A stretch of DNA of 64,000 bases from Otis tarda. Taxonomy: Eukaryota > Chordata > Aves > Otidiformes > Otididae. How positions within the stretch are numbered: the first letter of the stretch is position 1; each line of letters starts with the position of its first letter. The stretch spans positions 119,879 through 183,878 of the forward strand of contig JAPMTP010000098.1 in the NCBI GenBank assembly GCA_026413225.1, written 5' to 3'. Below, in pieces: positions 48,901 to 60,662 of the stretch. Made by a program: the position numbers and the translations under genes. Under the pieces are notes generated by a model, which did not search any database, had not been told where the DNA came from, and was given only the letters and a program-made list of their open reading frames with translations.

Positions 48901-51900
48901 CAAGCTCTTGCTGCTCCTCAGCGGCCATTGGCAGCGCACCTACAGCAGCACAGACACTGGGGCTCCGGGCTTTCCCTGACGAACAGGGCTTCGACGTTTA
49001 CCACCAGCTGCACCAGAGCGCTCCCTGAAAAAAACCCTGAAAAATCACGAACGTCGGACCATTGCTCCCACACCAAAATTGTCAGCACGTCAAGCTCTTG
49101 CTGCTCCTCAGCGGCCATTGGCAGTGCACCTACAGCAGCACAGACATTGGGGCTCCGGGCTTTCCCTGACGAACAGGGCTTAGACGTATAGCACCAGCTG
49201 CACATGGGCGACCCCTGAAAAGAAACCCCGAAAAATCACAAACGTCGGACGATTGCTCCCACACCAAAAGTGCCAGCCACTCAAGCTCTTGCTGCTCCTC
49301 AGCAGCCATTGGCAGCGCACCTACAGCACCACAGACTTTAGGACTCCGTGCTATCCCTAAGGAACAGGGCTTCGACGTTTACCACCAGAGGCACGTGGGC
49401 GCCCACTGAAAAAAAACGCAGAAAAAACACGAACTTCGGACGATTGCTCCCACACCAAAAGTGCCAGCCACTCAAGCTCTTGCTGCCCCTCAGCTGTCAT
49501 TGGCAGTGCACCTACAGCAGCACAGACATTGGGGCTACGGGCTTTCCAATACGAACAGGGCTTCTATATTTAGCACCAGCTGCACGTGGGCGCTCCCTGA
49601 AAAAAAACCCCAAAAAATCACCAACATCGGAAGATTGCTCCCACACCAAAAGTGCCAGCCACTCAAGCTCTTGCTGCTCCTCAGCGGCCCCTGGCAGCGC
49701 ACCTACAGCAGCACAGACATTGGGGCTCCGGGCTTTCTCTGACGAGCAGGGCTTCGACGTATACCACGAGCTGCATGTCGGCGCCAAAAAAAAAAAAAAC
49801 CCAAAAAATCACGAAGGTCAGACGATTGCTCCCACACCAAAATTACCAGCCACTCAAGCTCTTGCTGCTCCTCAGCGGCCATTGGCAGCGCACCTACAGC
49901 ACCACAGACACTGCGGCTCCGGGCTTTCCCTGACGAACAGGGCTTCGACGTTTACCACCAGCTGCACCTGGGCGCCCCCTGAAAAAAACCTGAAAAATCA
50001 CGAACGTTGGACGATTGCTCCCACACCAAAAGTGCCAGCCACTCAAGCTCTTGCTGCTCCTCAGCGGCCATTGGCAGTGCACCTACAGCAGCAGACATTG
50101 GGGCTCCGGGCTTTCTCTGACGAACAGGGCTTTGACGTTTACCACCAGCTGCACCTGGGCGCTCCCTGAAAAAATACCCCAAAATATCACGAACGTCGGA
50201 CCATTGCTCCCACACCAAAAGTGCCAGCCACTCAAGCTCTTGCTGCTCCTCAGCGGCCATTGGCAGCGCACCTACAGCACCACAGACATTGGGGCACCAG
50301 GCTATTCCTGATGAACAGGGCTTCTATGTTTACCACCAGCTGCACCTGGGCGCTCCCGGAAAAAAAAACCCCGAATGATCACGAACGTCGGACGATTGCT
50401 CCCACACCAAAAGTGCCAGCCACTCAAGCTCTTGCTGCTCCTCAGCGGCCATTGGCAGCGCACCTACAGCAGCACAGACATTGCGGCTTCGGCTTTCCCT
50501 GACGAACAGGGCTTCGACGTTTACCACCAGCTGCACCGGGGCGCCCCCTGAAAAAAAAAAACCGAAAAATCAAGAACGTCGGACGATTCCTCCACACCAA
50601 AAGTGCCAGCCACTCAAGCTCTTGCTGCTCCTCAGCGGCCATTGGCAGTACACCTACAGCAGCACAGACATTGGGGCTTCGGCTTTCCCTGACTAAGAGG
50701 GCTTCGATGTTTACCACCAGCTGCCTCTGGGCGCCCACTTAAAAACAACCCTAAAAAATCACGAACGTCGAATGATTCCACCCACACCAAAAGTTCCAGC
50801 CACTCAAACCCTTGCTGCTCCTCAGCGGCCATTGGCAGCGCACCTACAGCAGCACAGACATTGTGGCTCCTGGCTTTCTCTGACGAACAGGGCTTAAACG
50901 TTTACCACCAGCTACATGTGAGCGCCCCCTGAAAAAAACCCCGAAAAATAAGGAACATCGAACCATTGATCCCACATCAAAAGGGCCAGCCACTCAAGCT
51001 CTTGCTGCTCCTCAGCGGCCATTGGCAGCGCACCTACAGCAGCACAGACACTGGGGCTCCGGGCTTTCCCTGACGAACAGGGCTTCGACGTTTACCACCA
51101 GCTGCACCAGGGCGCTCCCTGAAAAAAACCCTGAAAAATCACGAACGTCGGACCATTGCTCCCACACCAAAATTGTCAGCACGTCAAGCTCTTGCTGCTC
51201 CTCAGCGGCCATTGGCAGTGCACCTACAGCAGCACAGACATTGGGGCTCCGGGCTTTCCCTGACGAACACGGCTTAGACGTATAGCACCAGCTGCACATG
51301 GGCGACCCCTGAAAAGAAACCCCGAAAAATCACAAACGTCGGACGATTGCTCCCACACCAAAAGTGCCAGCCACTCAAGCTCTTGCTGCTCCTCAGCAGC
51401 CATTGGCAGCGCACCTACAGCACCACAGACTTTAGGACTCCGTGCTATCCCTAAGGAACAGGGCTTCGACGTTTACCACCAGAGGCACGTGGGCGCCCAC
51501 TGAAAAAAAACGCAGAAAAAACACGAACTTCGGACGATTGCTCCCACACCAAAAGTGCCAGACACTCAAGCTCCTGCTCCTCCTCAGCGGCCATTGGCAC
51601 TCCACGTACTGCACCAGACACATTGAGGCTCTGGGCTTTCCCTGACGAAGAGGGCTTCGACGTTTACCACCAGGTGCACGTGGGCGCCCCCTGAAAAAAA
51701 AAAACCCGAAAAATCACGAACGTCGGACGATTGCTCCCACACCAAAAGTGCCAGCCACTCAAGCTCTTGCTGCCCCTCAGCTGTCATTGGCAGTGCACCT
51801 ACAGCAGCACAGACATTGGGGCTACGGGCTTTCCAATACGAACAGGGCTTCTATATTTAGCACCAGCTGCACGTGGGCGCTCCCTGAAAAAAACCCCAAA

Positions 51901-54830
51901 AAATCACCAACATCGGAAGATTGCTCCCACACCAAAAGTGCCAGCCACTCAAGCTCTTGCTGCTCCTCAGCGGCCATTGGCAGCGCACCTACAGCAGCAC
52001 AGACATTGGGGCTCCGGGCTTTCTCTGACGAGCAGGGCTTCGACGTATACCACGAGCTGCATGTCGGCGCCAAAAAAAAAAAAAAAAACCCAAAAAATCA
52101 CGAAGGTCAGACGATTGCTCCCACACCAAAATTACCAGCCACTCAAGCTCTTGCTGCTCCTCAGCGGCCATTGGCAGTCCACCTACAGCACCACAGACAC
52201 TGCGGCTCCGGGCTTTCCCTGACGAACAGGGCTTCGACGTTTACCACACCAGCTGCACCTGGGCGCCCCCTGAAAAAAACCTGAAAAATCACGAACGTTG
52301 GACGATTGCTCCCACACCAAAAGTGCCAGCCACTCAAGCTCTTGCTGCTCCTCAGCGGCCATTGGCAGTGCACCTACAGCAGCAGACATTGGGGCTCCGG
52401 GCTTTCTCTGACGAACAGGGCTTTGACGTTTACCACCAGCTGCACCTGGGCGCTCCCTGAAAAAATACCCCAAAATATCACGAACGTCGGACCATTGCTC
52501 CCACACCAAAAGTGCCAGCCACTCAAGCTCTTGCTGCTCCTCAGCGGCCATTGGCAGCGCACCTACAGCACCACAGACATTGGGGCACCAGGCTATTCCT
52601 GATGAACAGGGCTTCTATGTTTACCACCAGCTGCACCTGGGCGCTCCCGGAAAAAAAACCCCGAATGATCACGAACGTCGGACGATTGCTCCCACACCAA
52701 AAGTGCCAGCCACTCAAGCTCTTGCTGCTCCTCAGCGGCCATTGGCAGCGCACCTACAGCAGCACAGACATTGCGGCTTCGGCTTTCCCTGACGAACAGG
52801 GCTTCGACGTTTACCACCAGCTGCACCGGGGCGCCCCCTGAAAAAAAAACCGAAAAATCAAGAACGTCGGACGATTCCTCCACACCAAAAGTGCCAGCCA
52901 CTCAAGCTCTTGCTGCTCCTCAGCGGCCATTGGCAGTACACCTACAGCAGCACAGACATTGGGGCTTCGGCTTTCCCTGACTAAGAGGGCTTCGATGTTT
53001 ACCACCAGCTGCCTCTGGGCGCCCACTTAAAAAAAACCCTAAAAAATCACGAACGTCGAATGATTCCACCCACACCAAAAGTTCCAGCCACTCAAACCCT
53101 TGCTGCTCCTCAGCGGCCATTGGCAGCGCACCTACAGCAGCACAGACATTGTGGCTCCTGGCTTTCTCTCTGACGAACAGGGCTTAAACGTTTACCACCA
53201 GCTACATGTGGGCGCCCCCTGAAAAAAACCCCGAAAAATAAGGAACATCGAACCATTGATCCCACATCAAAAGGGCCAGCCACTCAAGCTCTTGCTGCTC
53301 CTCAGCGGCCATTGGCAGCGCACCTACAGCAGCACAGACATTGGGGCTCCGGGCTTTCCCTGACGAACAGGGCTTCGACGTTTACCACCAGCTGCACCAG
53401 GGCGCTCCCTGAAAAAAACCCTGAAAAATCACGAACGTCGGACCATTGCTCCCACACCAAAATTGTCAGCACGTCAAGCTCTTGCTGCTCCTCAGCGGCC
53501 ATTGGCAGTGCACCTACAGCAGCACAGACATTGGGGCTCCGGGCTTCCCCTGACGAACACGGCTTAGACGTATAGCACCAGCTGCACATGGGCGACCCCT
53601 GAAAAGAAACCCCGAAAATCACAAACGTCGGACGATTGCTCCCACACCAAAAGTGCCAGCCACTCAAGCTCTTGCTGCTCCTCAGCAGCCATTGGCAGCG
53701 CACCTACAGCACCACAGACTTTAGGACTCCGTGCTATCCCTAAGGAACAGGGCTTCGACGTTTACCACCAGAGGCACGTGGGCGCCCACTGAAAAAAAAC
53801 GCAGAAAAAACACGAACTTCGGACGATTGCTCCCACACCAAAAGTGCCAGACACTCAAGCTCCTGCTCCTCCTCAGCGGCCATTGGCACTCCACGTACTG
53901 CACCAGACACATTGAGGCTCTGGGCTTTCCCTGACGAAGAGGGCTTCGACGTTTACCACCAGCTGCACGTGGGCGCCCCCTGAAAAAAAAACCCGAAAAA
54001 TCACGAACGTCGGACGATTGCTCCCACACCAAAAGTGCCAGCCACTCAAGCTCTTGCTGCCCCTCAGCTGTCATTGGCAGTGCACCTACAGCAGCACAGA
54101 CATTGGGGCTACGGGCTTTCCAATACGAACAGGGCTTCTATATTTAGCACCAGCTGCACGTGGGCGCTCCCTGAAAAAAAACCCCAAAAAATCACCAACA
54201 TCGGAAGATTGCTCCCACACCAAAAGTGCCAGCCACTCAAGCTCTTGCTGCTCCTCAGCGGCCATTGGCAGCGCACCTACAGCAGCACAGACATTGGGGC
54301 TCCGGGCTTTCTCTGACGCAGCAGGGCTTCGACGTATACCACGAGCTGCATGTCGGCGCCAAAAAAAAAAAAAACCCAAAAAATCACGAAGGTCAGACGA
54401 TTGCTCCCACACCAAAATTACCAGCCACTCAAGCTCTTGCTGCTCCTCAGCGGCCATTGGCAGTCCACCTACAGCACCACAGACACTGCGGCTCCGGGGC
54501 TTTCCCTGACGAACAGGGCTTCGACGTTTACCACCAGCTGCACCTGGGCGCCCCCTGAAAAAAACCTGAAAAATCACGAACGTTGGACGATTGCTCCCAC
54601 ACCAAAAGTGCCAGCCACTCAAGCTCTTGCTGCTCCTCAGCGGCCATTGGCAGTGCACCTACAGCAGCAGACATTGGGGCTCCGGGCTTTCTCTGACGAA
54701 CAGGGCTTTGACGTTTACCACCAGCTGCACCTGGGCGCTCCCTGAAAAAATACCCCAAAATATCACGAACGTCGGACCATTGCTCCCACACCAAAAGGGC
54801 CAGCCACTCAAGCTCTTGCTGCTCCTCAGC
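48900..54830 (+). repeat. HOR domain E: 12-monomer units (about 2,290 bp)
   Basis: Variants recur at shifts of 2,285-2,291 bp, or 2,094 bp where one monomer is missing. TTTCCAATACGAACAGGG is near 49,544, 51,831 and 54,118. CAGCAGCAGACATTGG, a shared 3-bp deletion, is near 50,088, 52,379 and 54,663. GAGGCACGTGGGCGCCC is near 49,388, 51,482 and 53,771. Three units are present in whole or part. The long A-tract class (14-17 A) marks the same monomer in each. Confidence 0.87.
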
Positions 54831-57800
54831 GGCCATTGGCAGTGCACCTAAAGCAGCACAGACATTGGGGCTCTGGGCTTTCCCTGACGAACAGGGCTTC
54901 GACGTTTACCACCAGCTATAAGTGGGCGCTCCGGGGAAAAAAACCCCAAAAATCACGCACGTCGGACGATTGCTCCCACACCAAAAGTGCCAGCCACTCA
55001 AGCTCTTGCTGCTCCTCAGCAGCCATTGGTAGCGCACTTACAGCAGCACAGACATTGGGGCTCCAGGCTTTCCCTGACGAACACGGCTTCGACGTTTACC
55101 AGCAGCAACACGTGGGCGCCCCCCTGAAAAAAAAACCCGAGAAATCACGAACGTCAGACGATTGCTCCAACACCAAGAGGGCCAGACACTCAAGCTCTTG
55201 CTGCTCCTCAGCGGCCATTGACAGTGCACCTACAGCAGCACAGACATTGGGGCTACGGGCTTTCCAATACGAACAGGGCTTCTATATTTAGCACCAGCTG
55301 CACGTGGGCGCTCCCTGAAAAAAAACCCGAAAAAATCACCAACATCGGAAGATTGCTCCCACACCAAAAGTGCCAGCCACTCAAGTTCTTGCTGCTCCTC
55401 AGCGGCCATTGGCAGCGCACCTACAGCAGCAGAGACATTGGGGCTCCGGGCTTTCCCTGACGAACAGGGCTTCGACGTTTACCACCAGCTGCACGTGGGC
55501 GCCCCCTGAAAAAAAACCCAAAAAATCACGAATGTTGGACGATTGCTCCCACACCAAAAGTGCCAGCCACTCAAGGTCTTTTTGCTCCTCAGCGGTCATT
55601 GGCAGTGCACCTACAGCAGCACAGACATTGGGCCTCCGGGCTTTCCCTGACGAACAGGGCTTTGACGGTTACCACCAGCTGCACGTCGGCGCTCCCGGAA
55701 AAAAAAACCCAAAAAATCATGAACGTCAGACGATTGCTACCACACCAAAATTGCCAGCCACTGAAGCTCTTGCTGCTCCTCAGCGGCCATTGGCAGTCCA
55801 CCTACCGCACCAGAGACATTGGGGCTCCGGGCTTTCCCTGACGAACAGGGCTTTGATGTTTACCACCAGCTGCACCTGGGCGCCCACTGAAAATACCCGA
55901 AAAATTACGGAAGTCGGACGATTGCTCCCACACCAAAAGTGCCAGCCACTCAAGCTCTTGCTGCTCCTCAGCGGCCATTGGCAGCGCACCTACAGCAGCA
56001 CAGACTTTGGGGCTCTGGGCTTTCCCTGACGAACAGGGCTTCGACGTTTACCACCAGCAACACTTGGGCACCCCCCTGAAAAAAAACCCCGAGAAACCAC
56101 GAACGTCAGACGATTGCTCCCACACCAAAAGGGCCAGACACTCAAGCTCTTGCTGCTCCTCAGCGGCCATTGGCAGCGCACCTACAGCAGCACAGACATT
56201 GGGGCTCCAGGCTTTCCAATACGAACAGGGCTTCTACATTTAGCACCAGCTGCACGTGGGCGCTCCCTGAAAAAAAACCCCAAAAAATCACCAACATCGG
56301 AAGATTGCTCCCACACCAAAAGTGCCAGCCACTCAAGTTCTTGCTGCTCCTCAGCGGCCATTGGCAGCGCACCTACAGCACCACAGACATTGGGGCTACG
56401 GGCTTTCCCTCACGAACAGGGCTTCGACGTTTACCACCAGCTGCACCTGGGCGCCCCCTGAAAAAAACCTGAAAAATCACGAACGTTGGACGATTGCTCC
56501 CACACCAAAAGTGCCAGACCCTCAAGCTCTTGCTGCTCCTCAGCGGCCATTGCCAGTGCACCTACAGCAGCACAGACATTGGGGCTCCGGGCTTTCTCTG
56601 ATGAGCAGGGCTTCGCCGTTTACCACCAGCTCCACCTGGGCGCTCCCGGAAAAAAAACCCCAAAATATCACGAACGTTGGACGATTGCTCCCACACCAAA
56701 AGGGCCAGCCACTCAAGCTCTTGCTGCTCCTCAGCGGCCATTGGCAGCGCACCTACAGCAGCACAGACATTGGGGCTCCGGGCTTTGCCTGACGAACAGG
56801 GCTTCGACGTTTACCACCAGCTGCACCTGGGCGCCCCCTGAAAAAAACCTGAAAAATCACGAACGTTGGACCATTGCTCCCACACCAAAAGTGCCAGCCA
56901 CTCAAGCTCTTGCTGCTCCTCAGCGGCCATTGGCAGCGCACCTACCGCAGCACAGACACTGGGGCTCCAGGCTTTCCCTGACGAACAGGGCTTCGATGTT
57001 TACCACCAGCTGCATGTGGGCGCCCCCTGAAAAAAAACCCCGAAATATCACAAATGTCGGACGATTGCTCCCACACCAAAAGTGCCAGCCACTCAAGCTC
57101 TTGCTGCTCCTCAGCGGCCATTGGCACCGCACGTACAGCAGCACAGACACTGGGGCTCCGGGCTTTCCCTGACGAAAAGGGCTTCGACGTATACCACCAG
57201 CTGCACCTGGGCGCCCCCTAAAAAAAAAAACTCGAAAAATCACAAACGTTGGACCATTGCTCCCACACCAAAAGGGCCAGACACTCAAGCTCTTGCTACT
57301 CCTCAACGGCCAATGGCAGTGCACGTACAGCAGCACAGACGTTGGGGCTCCGGGCTTTCCCTGACGAATAGGGCTTCGACGTATACAACCAGCTGCACCA
57401 GGGCGCTCCCGGAAAAAAAACCCCGAAAAATCACGAACGTCGAACCATTGCTCCCACACCAAAAGTGCCAACCACTCAAGCTCTTGCTGCTCCTTAGCGG
57501 CCATTGGCAGCGCACGTACAGCAGAACAGACATTGGGGCTCCGGGCTTTCCCTGACGAACAGGGCTTCGACGTTTACCACCATCTACACGTGGGCGCCCA
57601 CTGAAAACAACCCTGAATAATCACGAACGTCGGATGATTGCTCCCACACCAAAAGTGCCAGCCACTCAAGCACTTGCTGCTCCTCAGCGACCTTTGGTAG
57701 CGCACGTACAGCAGCACAGACATTGGGGCTCCGGGCTTTCCCTGACAAACAGGGCTTAGACGTTTACCACCAGATACACTGGGCGCTCCCTGAAAAAAAA

Positions 57801-58999
57801 CCCCGAGAAATCACGAACGTCGGACCATTGCTCCCACACCAAAAGTGCCAGCCACTCAAGCTCTTGCTGCTCCTCAGCGGCCATTGGCAGCGCACCTACA
57901 GCAGCACAGACATTGGGGCTCCAGGCTTTCCCTGACGAACAGGGCTTCTACATTTAGCACCAGCTGCACGTGGGCGCTCCCTGAAAAAAACCCCCAAAAA
58001 ATCACCAACGTTGGAAGATTGCTCCCACACCAAAAGTGTCAGCCACTCAAGCTCTTGCTGCTCCTCAGCGGCCATTGGCAGTGCACCTACAGCACCACAG
58101 ACATTGGGGCTCCGGGCTTTCCCTGACGAACAGGGCTTCGACGTTTACCACCAGCTGCACGTGGGCGCACACTGAAAAAAACCTGAAAAATCACGAACGT
58201 CGGAAGATTGCTCCCACACCAAAAGTGCCAGCCACTCAAGCTCTTGCTGCTCCTCAGCAGCCATTGGCAACGCACCTACCGCAGCACAGACATTGGGGCT
58301 CCGGGCTTTCCCTGACGAACAGGGCTTCGACTTTTACCACCGGCTGCACAAGGGAGCTCACTGAAAAAAAACCCCGAAGAATCACGAACATCGGACGATT
58401 GCTCCCACACCAAAAGTGCCAGCCATTCAAGCTCGTGCTGCTCCTCAGCGGCCATTGGCAGCGCACCTACAGCAGCACAGACATTGGGGCTCCGGGCTTT
58501 ACCTGACGAACAGGGCTTCGACGTTTACCACCAGCTGCACCTGGGCGCTCCATGATAAAAAACCACAAAAAATCACGAACGTCGGACGATTGCTCCAACA
58601 CCCAAAGGACCAGACACTCAAGCTCTTGCTGTCCCTCAGCAGCCATTGGCAGTGCACCTACAGCACCACAGACATTGGGGCTCCGGGCTTTCCCTGACGA
58701 ACAGGGCTTTGACGTTTACCACCAGCTGCACGTAGGCGCCCCCTGAAAAAGAAACCCCGAAAAATCACGAACGTCGGACGATTGCTCCAACACCCAAAGG
58801 ACCAGACACTCAAGCTCTTGCTGCTCCTCAGCGGCCATTGGCAGCGCATCTACAGCAGCACAGACATTGGGGCTCCGGGCTTTCTCTAACGAACAGGGCT
58901 TCGACGTTTACCACCAGCTGCACCTGGGCGCCCCCTGAAAATAAAACTCGGAAAATCACGAACGTTGGACCATTGCTCCCACACCAAAAGTGCCAGCCA
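54831..58999 (+). repeat. Mixed satellite monomers before the LTR-bearing unit
   Basis: The 191-bp phase continues with no long internal duplication that I can see. TTTCCAATACGAACAGGG monomers recur near 55,262 and 56,213, spaced by 5 monomers. Two neighbouring monomers near 58,590 and 58,780 share CCAACACCCAAAGGACCAG. No gene is present. Confidence 0.78.
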
Positions 59000-59481
59000 C
59001 TCAAGCTCTTGCTGCCCCTCAGCGGCCACTGGCAGTGCACCTACAGCAGCACAGACATTGGGGCTCCGGGCTTTCCCTGACGAACAGGGCTTCGACGTTT
59101 ACCACCAGCTGCACGTGGGCGCTCCTGGAAAAAAAACCCAAAAAATCACGAACGTCAGACGATTGCTCCCACACCAAAAGTGCCAGACACTCAAGCTCTT
59201 GCTGCTCCTCAGCGGCCATTGGCAGCGCACCTACAGCAGCACAGACATTAGGGCTCTGGGCTTTCCCTGACGAACAGGGCTTCGACGTTTACCACCAGCT
59301 GCACGTGGGCGCTCCCGGAAAAAAAACCCCAAAAAATCACGAACGTCGGACGATTGCTCCCACACCAGAAGTGCCAGCCACTCAAGCTCTTACTGCTCCT
59401 CAGCGGCCATTGGCAGCGCACCTACAGCAGGACAGACATTGGGTCTCCGGGCTTTCCCTGACGAACAGGGCTTAGACGTTT

Positions 59482-59486
59482 ACCAC
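59482..59486 (+). repeat. Target-site duplication, left copy (ACCAC)
   Basis: The satellite reads GTTTACCAC up to this point, then foreign sequence begins with TCTCGTAGTT. The same ACCAC reappears at 60,658-60,662, where the satellite continues as ACCACCAGCTGCAC. Removing one copy plus the insert restores an exact monomer. Confidence 0.88.
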
Positions 59487-59669
59487 TCTCGTAGTTCAGC
59501 CCTGATCAGGACCAGACTACGCAGTCTCTCTCTCCCTCCCCCCACCCTCCGAAAGAACAGGGAGAGAAAATATAAGGAAAAATGGCTCAAGGTTTGAGAT
59601 AAGGACGGGGAGAAATCCTTAAAGTTACCGTCATGGGCAAAACAGACTCGACTTGGGGAAAACTATTCA

Positions 59670-59675
59670 TTTATT
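59670..59675 (-). promoter_or_regulatory. Polyadenylation signal AATAAA of the first LTR
   Basis: The plus strand reads TTTATT, giving AATAAA on the LTR sense strand. It lies about 980 nt from the LTR start and about 184 nt from its end, a reasonable place for the R-region polyadenylation signal. The same motif is kept in the second LTR copy. Confidence 0.6.
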
Positions 59676-60477
59676 ACTACAAACAGCAGGATAATGAGAC
59701 AGAGAACAAGATAACCTCCCTCCACCCCTCCCTCTTCCCAGGCTTAACTTTATCTCTACTACCTTCCCCCCCCCGAGCGGCACAGAGGGGAAGAGGGAAT
59801 GGGGGTTGCAGGTCAGTTCATACGTTGCCCCCGCCGCTGCTTCATGGTCGGGGGGAAGAACTCCTCACATTCCTCCCCTGCTCCATCATGGGGTCCCACC
59901 CTCCCTACGCCACAGTCCTTCGTGGAACTGCTCCGGCGTGGGTCATCTCTTCCACAGAGTGCAGTCTCCTCCAGAACGGCTGTCCCAGCGGGGCCCTCCA
60001 CGGGCCACAGCCGCCTTCAGGCATCCCACCTCCCCCAGTACGGGGTCCTTCACGGGCTCCAAGTGGATCTCTGCTCCTCCGTGCACCTCCATGTGGGGCT
60101 GCAGGGGGACAGCCTGCTCCCACCATGGTCGTCACCACAGGCTGCAGGGGAATCTTGGCTAGGAGCCGCATTACTCCCTCCCCCTCCTTTCTGAACTGAG
60201 CCATGTGGCGTCTGCAGCCGTTTCCTCACTCACAAGGCCAGGGTGGTAGATGTCTCTCAGGGATCTTTTACATCTTATTCACCTTCTCATCTCCTTTCCA
60301 CTTCTTGCAGCCGGGCCGGGACCAGAGTCGGGCCCAGTCGGCTGCCTGGCGAGAGGCCAGAGGGTGAGGCCTGCAAGGCCCATGAGGCCTGCGCCTCCCT
60401 CCTCTCTGCCGCCTCTGCCCCCGCTCACCTTCTTCACATCTTCTCTTCTCTCTTTTTTTTTTTTCTGTTTTCCCGTT

Positions 60478-60526
60478 CTTAATACGTTATCGCAGAGGCG
60501 TTATCACGGAACATTCTGCTACCAAT
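60478..60526 (-). promoter_or_regulatory. Putative U3 promoter of the first LTR
   Basis: On the LTR sense strand an ATTGG (inverse CCAAT) at 60,522-60,526 precedes two GATAAC motifs and an AT-rich CGTATTAAG (60,478-60,486) that could serve as a degenerate TATA element. A transcript would run leftward, through the LTR toward the 59-kb satellite array. The motifs are short and the assignment rests on their position in an LTR, so confidence is low. Confidence 0.35.
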
Positions 60527-60657
60527 CGGCTCGACCTTGGCCAGCAGCAGGTCCGCCCTAGGCCCGGCCGAGTCCACTGAACAAAGGCGAGCGACTTCTA
60601 GCAGTTTCCTGCAGAAGCTACCACCTTGAGGCCCCCCTCACTAACAAAACCATGACA

Positions 60658-60662
60658 ACCAC
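60658..60662 (+). repeat. Target-site duplication, right copy (ACCAC)
   Basis: This is the right-hand partner of the 5-bp duplication at 59,482-59,486. The satellite resumes here in exact phase with CAGCTGCACTTGGGCG. Confidence 0.88.

Larger units (their letters stand above)
1..59486 (+). repeat. Main 191-bp satellite array (about 310 head-to-tail monomers)
   Basis: The whole interval is a continuous tandem repeat with a monomer of about 191 bp. Landmarks such as GGGCTTTCCCTGACGAACAG recur every 190-191 bp in one orientation, with no inversion and no foreign insertion before 59,487. Over long spans the period is 1,336-1,337 bp for 7 monomers and about 4,767 bp for 25. Base 1 falls near the end of a monomer, so the array extends upstream of the window. 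Copies differ by scattered substitutions, by the length of one A-tract (usually 6-12 A) and by rare small indels. The length resembles known 190-191-bp bird centromeric satellites, but I could not compare sequences, so a centromeric role is inferred. No gene lies in it. Confidence 0.98.
59487..60657 (-). mobile_element. Solo LTR of an avian endogenous retrovirus, inserted in the satellite
   Basis: This 1,171-bp non-satellite insert is bounded by a perfect 5-bp duplication. Read on the minus strand it begins TGTCATGGTTTTG near 60,657, as LTRs begin with TG. It has a CCAAT/TATA-like promoter region near 60,480-60,530, a GC-rich body, and AATAAA at 59,670-59,675 followed by about 180 nt to the end. 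From memory it resembles a widespread bird LTR whose 3' part contains TTCCCCAAGT-GAGTCTGTTTTGCCC. A 5-bp duplication suits ERVL-type elements, but the family is inferred. The far end is CGAGA rather than the usual CA, so that terminus is mutated or trimmed. I see no gag, pol, env, primer-binding site or second LTR within the insert, so it is best read as a solo LTR. Frames of 100-190 codons inside it look incidental. Confidence 0.8.

Noticed and set aside
1-59486. CRISPR-like alternation of repeat and spacer
   Set aside because: The whole 191 bp repeats, not a short repeat with unique spacers, and there are no cas genes. The context is a vertebrate satellite.
59633-60199. 188-codon plus-strand frame inside the LTR
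   Set aside because: It runs antisense to the LTR, is proline/serine-rich from GC-rich DNA, and overlaps other equally open frames. No retroviral protein motif is visible.
59905-60204. 99-codon minus-strand frame inside the LTR
   Set aside because: It is LTR-sense but short, with no recognisable domain. It lies in the GC-rich U3/R body, where chance frames are common.
60451-60464. T-run as a poly(A) tail of a LINE or SINE on the minus strand
   Set aside because: It lies inside the LTR next to the TATA-like region. There is no element boundary or target duplication at the run.
59487-60657. Complete provirus
   Set aside because: Only 1,171 bp lie between target duplications, with no internal genes and no second LTR.
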